Positions 25,911 to 34,809 are shown, counted from the first letter of the stretch. The stretch is 64,000 bases of DNA from BOG-908 sp964242595 (GCA_964242595.1 CAXTBC010000012.1:5391-69390); one strand, 5' to 3'. Translations and numbers: made by a program. Notes: generated from the letters alone by a model not told the origin.

Positions 25911-27059
25911 TTGAGCCGCCGCAGCCGAGTCGTCCGGCCGTTCTGGGCATTCATGCGCAGCGAGGCCGCGGGCGGCTTCCTGCTGGTTGCCGCGTCCGCC
26001 GCCGCCCTGACCTGGTCCAACACCTCGGCTGCCCCGCTTTATACGCGGCTGCTCGACATCCGACTGGTCGTCCACGGCACCGGCATGTCCCTGCATGGCC
26101 TCATCAACGACGGGCTGATGGCGCTGTTCTTCCTGCTTGCCGGGCTGGAGATCCGGCGGGAGATGACGCACGGCCGGTTGGCCACGCTGCGTGGGATGGC
26201 CGCACCCGGCGTGGCGGCGCTGGGCGGCATGGTGGTGCCGGCTGCCATCTACCTGGCGCTGAACCGCGCGAGTCCGGCCAGCCTTCGCGGCTGGGCGGTG
26301 CCCGTCGCCACGGACATCGCCTTCTCGCTCGCCGTGCTGCGCCTGCTCGGTCCCCGGGGCGGCGCTTCGGTCCGCATCTTCCTCACCGCGCTTGCCATCT
26401 TGGACGATCTGGGGGCCATCGGCGTCATCGCCGTGTTCTACAGCCACGGCCTGGCCTGGCCGATGCTGGGTTTGGCCATGTTGCTGTGCGCCGGCCTGCT
26501 CGGCCTGCGCACGGCCGGCGTGGTCCGCCTTTGGCCCTACCTCACCGGGGGCGCCGTGCTCTGGCTGCTGATGTACAACAGCGGCGTGCATGCCACCCTC
26601 GCCGGCGTCGCACTCGCCTTCATCGTGCCGGACCGCTCGGCCGGCCGGCTTGAGGGCGCGCTCTCCGACGTGGTGGGCTACGTCATCCTGCCGTTGTTCG
26701 GGCTGGCCAATGCCGGCCTGGCGTTCACCGCCATGCACCTTTCCATCTTGCTGACCCCGGGGCCGCTCGGCGTGTTCCTGGGGCTTGTCCTGGGAAAGCA
26801 GGCCGGCGTGTTCGGCGCCACGCTGTTGGGCCGCCGCCTGGGGCTGCTGACGTTGCCGCCGAACATGGGCACACGGCAGCTTTACGGCGCGTCCCTCCTT
26901 TGCGGCATCGGCTTCACCATGAGCCTGTTCATCGGCGACCTCGCCTTCCGCGGCACCGCCCTGCACGACGGCGTGAAGCTCGCCGTGTTCTGCGGGTCGC
27001 TCCTGTCGGCGGTCCTGGGCGTAATCGTCCTGGCCGGCACCGCGCGCGAGCACGCCTGA
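25911..27059 (+). CDS. nhaA: Na+/H+ antiporter NhaA
   Basis: A 382-residue inner-membrane antiporter with about 12 hydrophobic segments. Family blocks: INDGLMALFFLLAGLEIRREM, GWAVPVATDIAFSLAVL, ALAILDDLGAIGVIAVFY (the paired aspartates that bind Na+/H+), LKxSGVHATLAG-like YNSGVHATLAGVALAFIVP, and YGASLLCGIGFTMSLFIGDLAF. Start TTG at 25911 gives the normal 15-20 residues before SEAAGGFLLV; the ATG at 25953 is an alternative start that would shorten this region. It interrupts the minus-strand glycan genes and has a long open antisense frame from the upstream methyltransferase. Confidence 0.93.
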   Translation: MSRRSRVVRPFWAFMRSEAAGGFLLVAASAAALTWSNTSAAPLYTRLLDIRLVVHGTGMSLHGLINDGLMALFFLLAGLEIRREMTHGRLATLRGMAAPGVAALGGMVVPAAIYLALNRASPASLRGWAVPVATDIAFSLAVLRLLGPRGGASVRIFLTALAILDDLGAIGVIAVFYSHGLAWPMLGLAMLLCAGLLGLRTAGVVRLWPYLTGGAVLWLLMYNSGVHATLAGVALAFIVPDRSAGRLEGALSDVVGYVILPLFGLANAGLAFTAMHLSILLTPGPLGVFLGLVLGKQAGVFGATLLGRRLGLLTLPPNMGTRQLYGASLLCGIGFTMSLFIGDLAFRGTALHDGVKLAVFCGSLLSAVLGVIVLAGTAREHA

Positions 27060-27090
27060 GGCCCGGGAGGACCTGGGCCCAGGCTCCGGC

Positions 27091-27932
27091 TCAGCCGTGC
27101 TTGGTGGAGAAGCCGCCTTGCCCGATCCGCCAGCGTCCGGCTTCCGCAGCACGTAAGCCGCGCCGTCCCACAGGCCAAACGGCCGCAAGCCCCGCACTTC
27201 CACGCGCAAACCGCACCGCTTCAGCAACGCCTCTGCATCCGAACCGTAGGACAGGTTCAGGACCACCAGCGCCCCGCCTGGCCGCAGCAGCCGCGCCGCG
27301 GCTGCCAAGTGCGCCTCCGCAATGCCAGCCTCCACTAGGTAGGGAAAGCTGTCCACCGCCAGCACCAAACCGAAACTGCCCTCGGCCAACCAAGCCGGCG
27401 GTTGGCCGTCCGTCACCTCGAACGCCAGGCGCGGATCGGCGCCGTGCCGCCGCCGCGCCTCGGCCACCATGCCGGGCGAGACGTCCAACCCCAGAACGCT
27501 GCCCACGTGCGGCGCCAGCCCTGCCGCGACGCGTCCGGTGCCGCAGCCCAGGTCCAGCACCCTTACGTCCAAGGGCGCCAGGCCGGTGGCACGCAGCCAG
27601 TCCACGATCTCGGCCGCTGCGCGGGCGGCCAGCACCGGGTCGTTCAGCGTGTAGGCGGCCACGCTGGCTTCCGGGGCGGCGGCCACAGCGCGGTCGAACA
27701 TCGCGGCGATGGCCGCCGGATCCTGCGCCCTCGCGTGATGCACCCGGGCGTGGGCCAGCATGTCCGCCACCACGCGCAAATTGTCGCCCTGCCGCGCGGC
27801 CAAGTCGGCCAAGGCAGAGCCTGGCGGCAACATCGCCGCCAGGTGCTCCGGCCGCACGCCGTCCAGCAACAGGCGGCTCAGCGCCACTTCCGGCGAGATG
27901 CGGCCCGCGGCGCAGTCCTCCACGGCGCTCAC
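27091..27932 (-). CDS. Class I SAM-dependent methyltransferase with unusual 3' end
   Basis: GTG at 27932 overlaps the stop of the GNAT gene (GTGA), indicating coupling. Residues 1-70 form a helical region (PEVALSRLLLDGVRPEHLAAML). The Rossmann methyltransferase begins at VRVLDLGCGTGRVAAGLAPHVG (SAM motif I), then LGLDVSPGMVAEAR, LVLAVDSFPYL (motif IV region) and LLRPGGALVVLNLSYG. The domain ends at RPFGLWDGAAYVLRKP near 27130. In this frame no stop follows; it stays open antisense through nhaA to 25890, giving a 680-residue product. In the next frame a stop occurs at 27091, so a 1-base indel near the end is the simplest explanation. The end coordinate is therefore provisional. Confidence 0.7.
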
Positions 27933-28912
27933 GCGGGCACCAGGCTCAGCGTGGCATTGTGGCGGTCCACGGCGCCCCACGCGTATTTGTAGGCCTCCTC
28001 GCCGCGCAGGAAGTGCAGCTCGCGCCGCCCCTCGGCCACGCATTGCTGCGCCAGCGCATCCACCAGCAAGGAGCCGGGGCTGCAGGCGGCGTGCGCTGCG
28101 TCGAACCCGCCGAGGTAGAGCAGCAGCCGGTCCGGCCCGGCCAGGAACGCCACGCAACCGGCGGCGACCGCGCCCCCCACAAGCAGCGTGGCGACGCGAA
28201 GGGAGCCGGCAGCCAGCAGGGCCGGGGCGGCATCGCGCAGGCAGGCGGCCACGCGCGGGTCGGCCAGCACGCCGCCCGGCTGGCCCTGTGCCGCCCAGCG
28301 TGCTGCGTGCAGCGTGAACACCGTCTCCAGCGCGTCCGCCAGCGTCTCCGCCGTGGCTAGGTGCAGCGCCGCGCCGCCGGCCCGCCCGGCCCGGTTGCGG
28401 TTCATCCGCAGCTTGCGTTGCGCGGCGGCGGGCATCACCACGCCCAGCCCGGCGCCCAGCGCCAGCACCGGGCAGGCGGCACCCTGGTGCACCTGTGCGC
28501 GCCACCCGGCCGGCGCCGGCGCGGTGCGGAGCGACGAGTTCGGTGGCGTGTCCGGCCAATCCACGCGGGTCACCCGACCGGCGCCGCGCACAACCTCGGC
28601 CAGCAGCAAGCCGGCCGTCTCCGGCGGAGCGTCCGGCGCCAGCAGCACGTCCAACGTGTCGCTGATGCCCACGCCGATCGGCAGCAGCTTGCCGCCATCC
28701 TCCTCCAACACGTAGGCGGGCAGCAGGCCGTCCAGCCGCCCGTCACGCCATAGGCAGGCGGCCACCGGGCGGGCGGTGCCGAAGTGCCGCCACCAGGCGA
28801 GCTGCCAGGCGGGCGACTGGAACGGGGTGGCGCGGTGGTCCCGCCGCCAGAGGTCGTCCCAGTCTGGGGCCAGGGCGGCCAGCGCTGCCGGGGTCGTGGC
28901 TAGAGGGCTCAT
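27929..28912 (-). CDS. GNAT family N-acetyltransferase (CelD/BioF2-like)
   Basis: A 327-residue protein of the acetyltransferase_6 (CelD-like) type, often found in exopolysaccharide clusters, where it is thought to acylate sugars or lipids. Family features: WDDLWRRDHRATPFQSPAWQLAWWRHFG near the N-terminus, AAAQRKLRMNRNRAGR mid-protein, then the second GNAT-like half with LHAARWAAQGQPGG, GGAVAAGCVAFLAGPDRLLLYLGGFDAAHAACSPGSLLVDALAQ and LHFLRGEEAYKYAWGA. ATG 28912 (MSPLATTPA). Its stop overlaps the methyltransferase start. Confidence 0.82.
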   Translation of the reverse strand: MSPLATTPAALAALAPDWDDLWRRDHRATPFQSPAWQLAWWRHFGTARPVAACLWRDGRLDGLLPAYVLEEDGGKLLPIGVGISDTLDVLLAPDAPPETAGLLLAEVVRGAGRVTRVDWPDTPPNSSLRTAPAPAGWRAQVHQGAACPVLALGAGLGVVMPAAAQRKLRMNRNRAGRAGGAALHLATAETLADALETVFTLHAARWAAQGQPGGVLADPRVAACLRDAAPALLAAGSLRVATLLVGGAVAAGCVAFLAGPDRLLLYLGGFDAAHAACSPGSLLVDALAQQCVAEGRRELHFLRGEEAYKYAWGAVDRHNATLSLVPA

Positions 28913-28966
28913 GGCTTGCAGCATCCGGACCGGTAGGCAGCGAGGCAAGCCGTTGTTTTCGAGAAA

Positions 28967-29098
28967 GGAAGGCCAGGGGCTCTGCCCCTGGACCCCGCTG
29001 AAGACAAGTCCTTAGAACCTACTTGCAAGAGATCCTAAACGGATGGGGGTCTCGGGCCTCGAGGCCCCAGCGGGGTTTGGGGCAGAGCCCCATGCTTT
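28967..29098. repeat. Family B repeat, full copy
   Basis: CAGGGGCTCTGCCCCTGG, then ACAAGTCCTTAGAACC, GGGCCTCGAGGCCCC and GGGGCAGAGCCCC. It lies between the GT4 stop and the GNAT start, within an otherwise tight minus-strand cluster. The preceding bases (GCAAGCCGTTGTTTTCGAG) may be a remnant of a family A arm. Confidence 0.87.
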
Positions 29099-29099
29099 C

Positions 29100-30257
29100 T
29101 TACAGGTCACTAGCCGGCACCCGAAGCGCGACGGCCAACGTCTGATAATATGCCAGGTAGGCGTCTGTCATCTGACGGCAGCCGAAGTGGGCCTGAGCCG
29201 TAGCCCGGCACAGCGCGCGGTCCAGGCCGCCGGCGCGCGGAATGGCGGCGGCCATCTCCGCGGCGTCGCGCACCAGAAATCCAGTGCGGCCGTCCTCCAC
29301 GATGCCGGGCAGCGCGCCTGCGGGGTAGGCGATCACCGGGGTCCCGCAGGCCAGCGCCTCCATCGCCACCAGCGAGCTGGTCTCGGCCGCCTGGCTGGGC
29401 ACCAGCAGGCAATCCGCCGCGGCCAGCAGCCGGCGTTTGCGGGCGAACCCGAGCGGGCCCAGGAAGCGCCGGTGCCGGTCCAGCAGCGGAGCGACCTGGG
29501 TCCGGAAGTAGGCCTGGTGGGCCGGGTAGGGAAATGCGGTGCCGCCCAGCAGCAGCGTGGCGCCGGCCAGGTGCGCGGCTTGAAGGGCCGTGTGCTGGCC
29601 TTTCTCCTCGCACATCCGGCCAAGCATCAGCGCGTAGCCGCGGCGGCTCACGCGCGTGGCCTGCAGGCGTTCCACCGGCACGCCGTTCGGCACCGGCGGC
29701 AGCAGGCCGGCCGGCGCGCCCCCGGTTGGACCAGTCATGGCCAGCAGGGCTGCGTGCTGGGCGTCCGAGACGCAGTTGTAGGCCAGGCCGGGACGGTCGG
29801 GCAGCGTGCCGTACCAGTCCGGCGGCAGGTGCAGCGTGGCCAGCACGGGAGGCGTGGCGTCCGGCAGCGTGCGGGCGAAATCCAGGCCATGCGCGTGCAC
29901 CACGTCGACGTCCACGCTGGCCAGGGTGCGCGCCACCGCCGCCCGTGTGGCGGCCTCGGCGCGGGTGCGACCGGCCTCGTCGGCCGGGCCGTCCGGGTCG
30001 ATGCCGGTATCCACCCACGTGCCGGCCGTGGTGCTGCCGCAGCAGGCGACCACGAGCGACCGGTGACCGGCCTTCACCAGCGCCGCATCCAGCGCGCTCA
30101 GCACCTGTTCGGCGCCGCCCACCGCATCGGGCCCAACCGGCGCCAGCGCGTAGGCCACGTTGAGCACGACGAGGCGCCGAAACGGAACGGCGGCCTGACG
30201 CCTCATGGCCGTTTCGGACGCATGCGCGCTACCGTCAGACGCGGAGCCCTGCACCAC
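29100..30257 (-). CDS. Glycosyltransferase family 4 protein
   Basis: A retaining GT-B glycosyltransferase, 385 residues from the GTG at 30257 or 368 from the ATG at 30206. N-terminal domain: GPDAVGGAEQVLSALDAALVKAGH and DVVHAHGLDFA. C-terminal domain: GYALMLGRMCEEKGQHTALQAA and the donor-site E-x7-E region SQAAETSSLVAMEALACGTPVIAYPAGALPGIVEDGRTGFLV. It starts 15 nt after the PIG-L deacetylase stop, so the two form an operon, a pairing seen in systems that transfer an N-acetylsugar and then deacetylate it. Donor and acceptor are unknown. Confidence 0.85.
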   Translation of the reverse strand: MVQGSASDGSAHASETAMRRQAAVPFRRLVVLNVAYALAPVGPDAVGGAEQVLSALDAALVKAGHRSLVVACCGSTTAGTWVDTGIDPDGPADEAGRTRAEAATRAAVARTLASVDVDVVHAHGLDFARTLPDATPPVLATLHLPPDWYGTLPDRPGLAYNCVSDAQHAALLAMTGPTGGAPAGLLPPVPNGVPVERLQATRVSRRGYALMLGRMCEEKGQHTALQAAHLAGATLLLGGTAFPYPAHQAYFRTQVAPLLDRHRRFLGPLGFARKRRLLAAADCLLVPSQAAETSSLVAMEALACGTPVIAYPAGALPGIVEDGRTGFLVRDAAEMAAAIPRAGGLDRALCRATAQAHFGCRQMTDAYLAYYQTLAVALRVPASDL

Positions 30258-30272
30258 TTCCAGATCGTATCA

Positions 30273-31004
30273 TCAAGCCATTGCAACGCAGGCCAGCTCC
30301 CGCCACCGCGCCCCGGTCATGCCCCAGTCGTGCCGCTCGTAATTCAGCACGCCGGCGTGCGGCGGCCGGCTGAAATCGTAGTCCGGCGCCGCGCGGAAAG
30401 CCTCGCACGAGGTGCCGAAGCAGGCCAGCACGGCGCGCTGACTGGCGAAGCACGCCATCATCACGCGCTTGGCCTCCTGCTCGGCCGGCGTCAGCAGAAC
30501 CTCCTCCGGCGCGTTGCCGCCGGGGAGGAACCGGCCGGTGCGCAGGCTGCCCCCCTCGCCGGCATGGTAGCTGGCCATCTCGACGACGCCGATTCCGGTG
30601 CCCCGAACGGCGCGATGGACGCCCAGCGCGGCGGCGTCGTGGTCCGGGTGGCCGCCCTCGTAGGGGTGGGTCACCACCACCTGCGTGCCGTGCGCGGCGA
30701 ACAGCGCCGCTAGCCGGGATGCCAGATGCCCCATCTCGGCCGAGGCGCCCTGGTCCGGCATGTCCAGCGCCGCCAGGCGGGGGCGGGCGCCGCCGGCCCC
30801 CAGTGCCGTTTCCAGCTCGGCGCGGCGGGCGGCGGCGTAGGCGGCCAGCGTGGCGAAGCCGGCACGGTTTGCGTCCAGAAGGTCGCGCGGCGCCCCGTCG
30901 GTCACGTGGACCAGCAACAGGTCGTCGAACAAATGCAGGCTGGCTCCGGCGCCGATCGTCTCGTCGTCCGGGTGGGCCGCCACCAGCGCCACCGGGACCG
31001 CCAC
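30273..31004 (-). CDS. PIG-L family deacetylase
   Basis: A 243-residue zinc deacetylase of the PIG-L/LmbE/MshB fold, removing N-acetyl groups from sugars. Metal motif AAHPDDETIGAG near the N-terminus (His and Asp ligands), and the second site HPYEGGHPDHDAAALG near residue 118. GTG at 31004 was selected because VAVPVALVAAHPDDE then starts like other family members; the upstream frame is the tail of the glycosidase gene. It lies 44 nt after that stop and 15 nt before the GT4 gene. Likely modifies a surface glycan intermediate. Confidence 0.85.
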   Translation of the reverse strand: MAVPVALVAAHPDDETIGAGASLHLFDDLLLVHVTDGAPRDLLDANRAGFATLAAYAAARRAELETALGAGGARPRLAALDMPDQGASAEMGHLASRLAALFAAHGTQVVVTHPYEGGHPDHDAAALGVHRAVRGTGIGVVEMASYHAGEGGSLRTGRFLPGGNAPEEVLLTPAEQEAKRVMMACFASQRAVLACFGTSCEAFRAAPDYDFSRPPHAGVLNYERHDWGMTGARWRELACVAMA

Positions 31005-31048
31005 CCGACGGCGCCCGGCGAGGGACCCCAGAACGGACCGGACGGCGC

Positions 31049-31984
31049 TCAGGCGGTGGGCTCCGCCACCCTCAGGCCGGCCGGGCTGTCGGCGCGGCCG
31101 GGGGCGTAGCGCCGGATCATCAGGGCGCAGAACTCGGCGAACTCGGCCGGGTCGCGCGGGGCGGCGGTGTGGTGCGCCCACACGCCGCGGTCTTCCGGCG
31201 TGAAGCAGAACGTGACGGTGACGCGGAACCCCTCCAGGGCGCGCATCTGCCGGTCGAACCAGGCAAGCGCGTCCGGACGGTAGAAATCCGCCCAGCTCAG
31301 CCCGGTGCGCAGGTACGTCACGCCCATGTCGCGCATGACGCGCACCGCGTCGTCCAGCCGGTGGTCCTGGTAGTGGAACCACTGGCACAGCCCGATCTCC
31401 GGCGTGTAGCCGCTGAAGTGCCGGGCGGCCAGCTTCGGGCGGCCGTGCTCGTCCAGCAGCCCCATGTGGAAGTGGCGGTAGTAGGAGGAACCCTCAGCCT
31501 CGCGGTGCCGCGTGGTGGCCGGCCAGGCGGCCGGCAGGTCGTACAGGCTGTACCAGTGGATGCGCGGGGCGCGGCCGATCAGCAGCTCGGCGGTGCGCTT
31601 CAAGCCCCACTCTTGCACCTCCTCGGCGCCGAAGGTGGAGATGCCCACCTCGCTGACCCACACCGGCTTGTCCGTGCAGGCCTGGATGCTGGCAAGCTTG
31701 TCGGGCCAGTCGTTCAGAAGCCAGTTGTTCCAATCCATCGGGAAGCCGTGTACGGCCACCGCGTCGAGCTGGTCCATTACCCCCTGCGCGTCGAGCACGT
31801 GCAGGAAGTCCGGGTCGATCGGCGACATGCCGCCCAGCACGCGCGGCAGGCCCGGCGCCTCGGCCGCGATGGCCGCGCCGGCCAGCTTCGCCATGGCGGC
31901 AAAGGCAGTCCAGCCTGGATCGTTCTCGATGTCCCAGTGGCTCTTGTTGTTCGGCTCGTTCCAGATCATCGCCGCCTCGATCAT
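31049..31984 (-). CDS. Clan GH-A glycoside hydrolase-like protein, apparently circularly permuted
   Basis: A 311-residue beta-xylosidase-like TIM-barrel protein. Residues 1-190 hold what is normally the second half of the barrel: the acid/base strand IWNEPNN at 7-13 (Glu10), VLGGMSPIDPDF, LDAVAVHGFP, the nucleophile strand KPVWVSEVGIS (Glu112), IHWYSLYDLP and GLLDEHGRPKLAARHF. Residues 191-296 then hold what is normally the first half: YQDHRLDDAVRVMRDMGVTYLRTGLSW, FDRQMRALEGFRVTVTFCFTP and APRDPAEFAEFCALMIRRYAP. In ordinary members RRYAP runs directly into the WNEP strand. ATG 31984 overlaps the methyltransferase stop (ATGA), so the start is firm. Role: probably trimming or sensing a surface glycan. 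Confidence 0.78.
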   Translation of the reverse strand: MIEAAMIWNEPNNKSHWDIENDPGWTAFAAMAKLAGAAIAAEAPGLPRVLGGMSPIDPDFLHVLDAQGVMDQLDAVAVHGFPMDWNNWLLNDWPDKLASIQACTDKPVWVSEVGISTFGAEEVQEWGLKRTAELLIGRAPRIHWYSLYDLPAAWPATTRHREAEGSSYYRHFHMGLLDEHGRPKLAARHFSGYTPEIGLCQWFHYQDHRLDDAVRVMRDMGVTYLRTGLSWADFYRPDALAWFDRQMRALEGFRVTVTFCFTPEDRGVWAHHTAAPRDPAEFAEFCALMIRRYAPGRADSPAGLRVAEPTA

Positions 31985-32757
31985 CGGGTGCGCTCCGGGT
32001 ACACCGCGCCGAACTCCGGGTCGGCCCGCTCCACCCGCCTGGCCAGGAATATCTCCTCCTCCGGGTGGCTGGTGATCTCGAAGCCGGCGCTGCGCAGCAT
32101 GGCCGCCGAGGCCGCGCGGTTGGGCGCCCACCAGTTCGTCTGGTCGTGCGCGTAGCGGTGCTCGATGAAATGCAGCTTGGGGTAGCCGGGATCGTCGAAA
32201 TGGCCCTCATCCCAGAACTCGTAGTCGGGCTCGACGGGTGAGATGGCCGGGCTGCCGCGCTGCATGGACTGGAACACCAGCATGTCGCGCGCGGCGTGCT
32301 CGTGGATCAGGTCCAGCGCCAGCAGCGGGTGGCGCAAGTGGTAGAGCACGCCGATGAAGAACACGATGTCGAACCGTTCGCCCAGCGCGCCGACGTCGTA
32401 GACAGACATATGGCGGAACTCGATGTCCGCACCTTCAACCTCGGCAGCGAAGCGTGCCTGCGCCAGGTAGTCCGCATCCACGTCGATCCCCAGCACGCGG
32501 TCAGCGCCGCGCCGCTTCATCTCCATGCTGTAGAAGCCGCCGTTGCAGCCGATGTCGAGCACCGTCTTGCCGGTGAGGTCGGCGGGGATGTCGGCGGCGA
32601 AGCTGGCCCACTTCACACTGGGGAAGTCGCCCAGGAAGTGGTCCGGCGCGGTACGCACGCCCTGCAAGTTCAGGTTGTGGAACCAGGGGCCCAGGGCGGC
32701 GGCGCGCGCGCTGATCGTCTCGGGAGTCCAGCGTGCTGGTTTGGCGTCGTCGGGCAT
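31981..32757 (-). CDS. TIGR04290-like SAM-dependent methyltransferase
   Basis: A 258-residue methyltransferase of the CmoB-like fold. Seen: RAAALGPWFHNLNLQGVRTAPDHFLGDFP (the CmoB-type N-terminal lead), KTVLDIGCNGGFYSMEMKRRGA (SAM motif I), VLGIDVDADYLAQARFAAE, FDIVFFIGVLYHLRHPLLALDLI, and EIFLARRVE near the end. Members of this group usually lie with glycosyltransferases and a glycosidase-like gene, as here. ATG 32757. The stop overlaps the downstream start, so expression is coupled. Substrate unknown; tRNA modification (true CmoB) is unlikely given context. Confidence 0.82.
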   Translation of the reverse strand: MPDDAKPARWTPETISARAAALGPWFHNLNLQGVRTAPDHFLGDFPSVKWASFAADIPADLTGKTVLDIGCNGGFYSMEMKRRGADRVLGIDVDADYLAQARFAAEVEGADIEFRHMSVYDVGALGERFDIVFFIGVLYHLRHPLLALDLIHEHAARDMLVFQSMQRGSPAISPVEPDYEFWDEGHFDDPGYPKLHFIEHRYAHDQTNWWAPNRAASAAMLRSAGFEITSHPEEEIFLARRVERADPEFGAVYPERTR

Positions 32758-32819
32758 GGGTGTGCGTCTCCTGGGTCGGCACGTTCTAGGAAGGCAATCG
32801 ATTCTGAAGTGAAGTTGTG

Positions 32820-32979
32820 GAAAGCAAGCAGTCCTTTTTTGAAAAAAGGACCAAAAAGCTTTTGCTCTTTTCGGCGGCATCAAGCGCGCGGGCGCATCGA
32901 GATAGATCGCGGCGGCAGCGACAGCGTCAGTGACAAAAGTTTTTCACTTCTTATCTCCAAGAAGAAAGCCTTTACTGCT
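32820..32979. repeat. Family A repeat, full copy with decayed right arm
   Basis: Beta arm of the GTCC..GGACC type is intact (32831-32853). The right arm is degenerate (CACTTCTTATCTCCAAGAAG), although the CTTCTT/AAGAAG bases still pair. The right edge touches the stop codon of the nucleotidyltransferase gene (32980). Confidence 0.75.
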
Positions 32980-33720
32980 TTACCCAGCGGGAAGCACGTC
33001 CTGGCCCAGCAGGTGCACCGCCTGCCGGTAGCCGTGCAGGGTGCCCACGTCGACGTAACGCGTGCCCGCGCGCACGCCGTAGGCCTCGCCGCCCGCTTCC
33101 AGCCACGCGTTCACCAAGCTGCCGAAATACTCGTCAGCGCAGGCCCGCGCCTGCCACAGCGCGTGCAACGCGTGCAGCACGTGGCCCGGCAGGCTAAAGG
33201 CGCCCCAGATCCAGGGCGTGCCCGGGTCGGCCTGCTTGACGACGATGCGCTGCACGCGCCCGGCCTCGTCGGTGCGCACCGCGTCGAACAGTTCCGGGTG
33301 GTCCACCGGGAACAGCAGGAAGCTGAACCGGCCGTGCGGCAGCCCGGCCAGCGCGTCGGCGGGGAACCAGATGGTGTCCGGCAGGCCCACCACCACCATC
33401 TCGTCGGCCGGGATCAGCGGCATGGCGCGGAAGATCGCGTCGCACAGGCCCTGGGCCGAGTCCTGGATCACGTACGCCAGCGAGACGTCGCCGATGCGGC
33501 CGCCGAAATAGCTCAGGATGTCCGCCTTGGCGGGCGAGATCACGAAGCACACCTTGTCCACCCCGGCGCGCGCCATCCGCTCGACAAGGTACTCGCTGAC
33601 CGCGCGCGGGCGTTCCACGCCGCCGGCATCCAGCCGACTGCCCACGGGCAGCAGCTCCTTGGAGAACGCCAGCGGCTGGATGCGGGTGCCGTTGCCGGCA
33701 GCCGGGATGATGCCCCACAC
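32980..33720 (-). CDS. Sugar-phosphate nucleotidyltransferase
   Basis: A 246-residue NTP_transferase of the RmlA/GlgC fold that would activate a sugar-1-phosphate. The nucleotide-binding signature IIPAAGNGTRIQPLAFSKELLPVG is at residues 4-27; VDKVCFVISPAKADILSYFG, DSAQGLCDAIFRA and VVVGLPDTIWFP follow. The C-terminal part has GTRYVDVGTLHGYRQAV. The GTG start at 33720 lies 6 nt after the CgeB-like gene stop. Likely makes the nucleotide sugar used by the cluster; the sugar cannot be told from sequence. Confidence 0.82.
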   Translation of the reverse strand: MWGIIPAAGNGTRIQPLAFSKELLPVGSRLDAGGVERPRAVSEYLVERMARAGVDKVCFVISPAKADILSYFGGRIGDVSLAYVIQDSAQGLCDAIFRAMPLIPADEMVVVGLPDTIWFPADALAGLPHGRFSFLLFPVDHPELFDAVRTDEAGRVQRIVVKQADPGTPWIWGAFSLPGHVLHALHALWQARACADEYFGSLVNAWLEAGGEAYGVRAGTRYVDVGTLHGYRQAVHLLGQDVLPAG

Positions 33721-33726
33721 GCGCGC

Positions 33727-34809
33727 TCAGGCCCCAACCGTGGTGGTGGCGTCTTCCAGCAGCCCCACCAGCGTGGCCGCCCGGTGCGCCGCCGTGTGCG
33801 CGCCCAGCACGCGCGCCTGCGCCCGCGTCGCCATCAGCGCCAGCGCCTCGGGAGCGGTGTCCAGCGCGCCCAGCGCGTCCTCGGTGGAGGACGCGGTCAG
33901 GATCTCGCGCCCCGGCTCGAAGAAGTCTTCCAGCCCCGGCCAGGAATCGCTCAGGATCGGCGTACCGCAGGCCGCCGCCTCGAACAGCCGGCCGGACGGG
34001 CACCAGCCCATCGCCGCCATCGCCGCCCGAGTGACGTTGAGGGTGAGGGCCGAGCCGCTGTAGAACGCCGGGTGCTCGCCAGGCGGCAGGTGCCGCACGA
34101 AGAAGATGTTGGGCGTCCAGGGGAAATCCTGCGGGTACTGAGCGCCGCCGATCACGAAGCGACAGGCCGGCCGGGCGCGGGCGGCAGCCACGAACAGCCG
34201 GGCCAGCGCGTCCTGCCGGTCCGCCGCGTAGGTGCCGAGGTACGACAGGTCGGCAACGTAGCGCGCCACCTCCGGCACCCGGCGGTACACCGCCGGGTCG
34301 GCCCAGCCGTACAGTGCCGCGGCCCGCCTTGCGCCGAGCCGGGTGCGCAGTGCATCCAGCGCGGCGCCGCCCGTATAGCTCAGCACCAGGTCGAACCCTG
34401 CCAGCCCGTCCGGGCCGATATAGGGCACGCTGCCGCCGGTATGCAGCCGGTCCAGCGTCACCGGCGTATCCAGGTCGTAGAAGCAGCGCACCGGCACCTG
34501 GCTCTCGGCCAACAGGTCGGTCGCCGCCAACGCGTCCGGGCAGAAGGAGGTTACTACCGCGGCGTCCGCCTCGTTCGCGGCCCGGCGTGCCTGGGCGGCC
34601 ACGCTGGCCCAGTCCGCGTAGAGTACCAGTTCCGCGCCGCCAGGCAGCGCGGTCAAGTCCCGGTTCTCGGCGTAGTATGGCACGTCACGCTCGAAAAACG
34701 TCACCCGGTGGCCCGCGACTGAGAGCGCGCCTATCAGCCCGCGCCACAACGTCGCGTGGCCGTTGCCCCAGCTCGAGCTGACCGACAGGCCGAAGATTAC
34801 CAGGCGCAT
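33727..34809 (-). CDS. CgeB-family glycosyltransferase
   Basis: A 360-residue GT-B protein like the spore-maturation protein CgeB group. N-terminal LVIFGLSVSSSWGNGHATLWRGLIGALSVAGHRVTFFERDVPYYAENRD is the hallmark of these proteins. The C-terminal nucleotide-binding part has HLPPGEHPAFYSGSALTLNVTRAAM and SGRLFEAAACGTPILSDSWPGLEDFFEPGREI. ATG 34809. First of a tight group with the nucleotidyltransferase (6 nt apart). Probably adds a sugar to a surface polysaccharide. Confidence 0.83.
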   Translation of the reverse strand: MRLVIFGLSVSSSWGNGHATLWRGLIGALSVAGHRVTFFERDVPYYAENRDLTALPGGAELVLYADWASVAAQARRAANEADAAVVTSFCPDALAATDLLAESQVPVRCFYDLDTPVTLDRLHTGGSVPYIGPDGLAGFDLVLSYTGGAALDALRTRLGARRAAALYGWADPAVYRRVPEVARYVADLSYLGTYAADRQDALARLFVAAARARPACRFVIGGAQYPQDFPWTPNIFFVRHLPPGEHPAFYSGSALTLNVTRAAMAAMGWCPSGRLFEAAACGTPILSDSWPGLEDFFEPGREILTASSTEDALGALDTAPEALALMATRAQARVLGAHTAAHRAATLVGLLEDATTTVGA

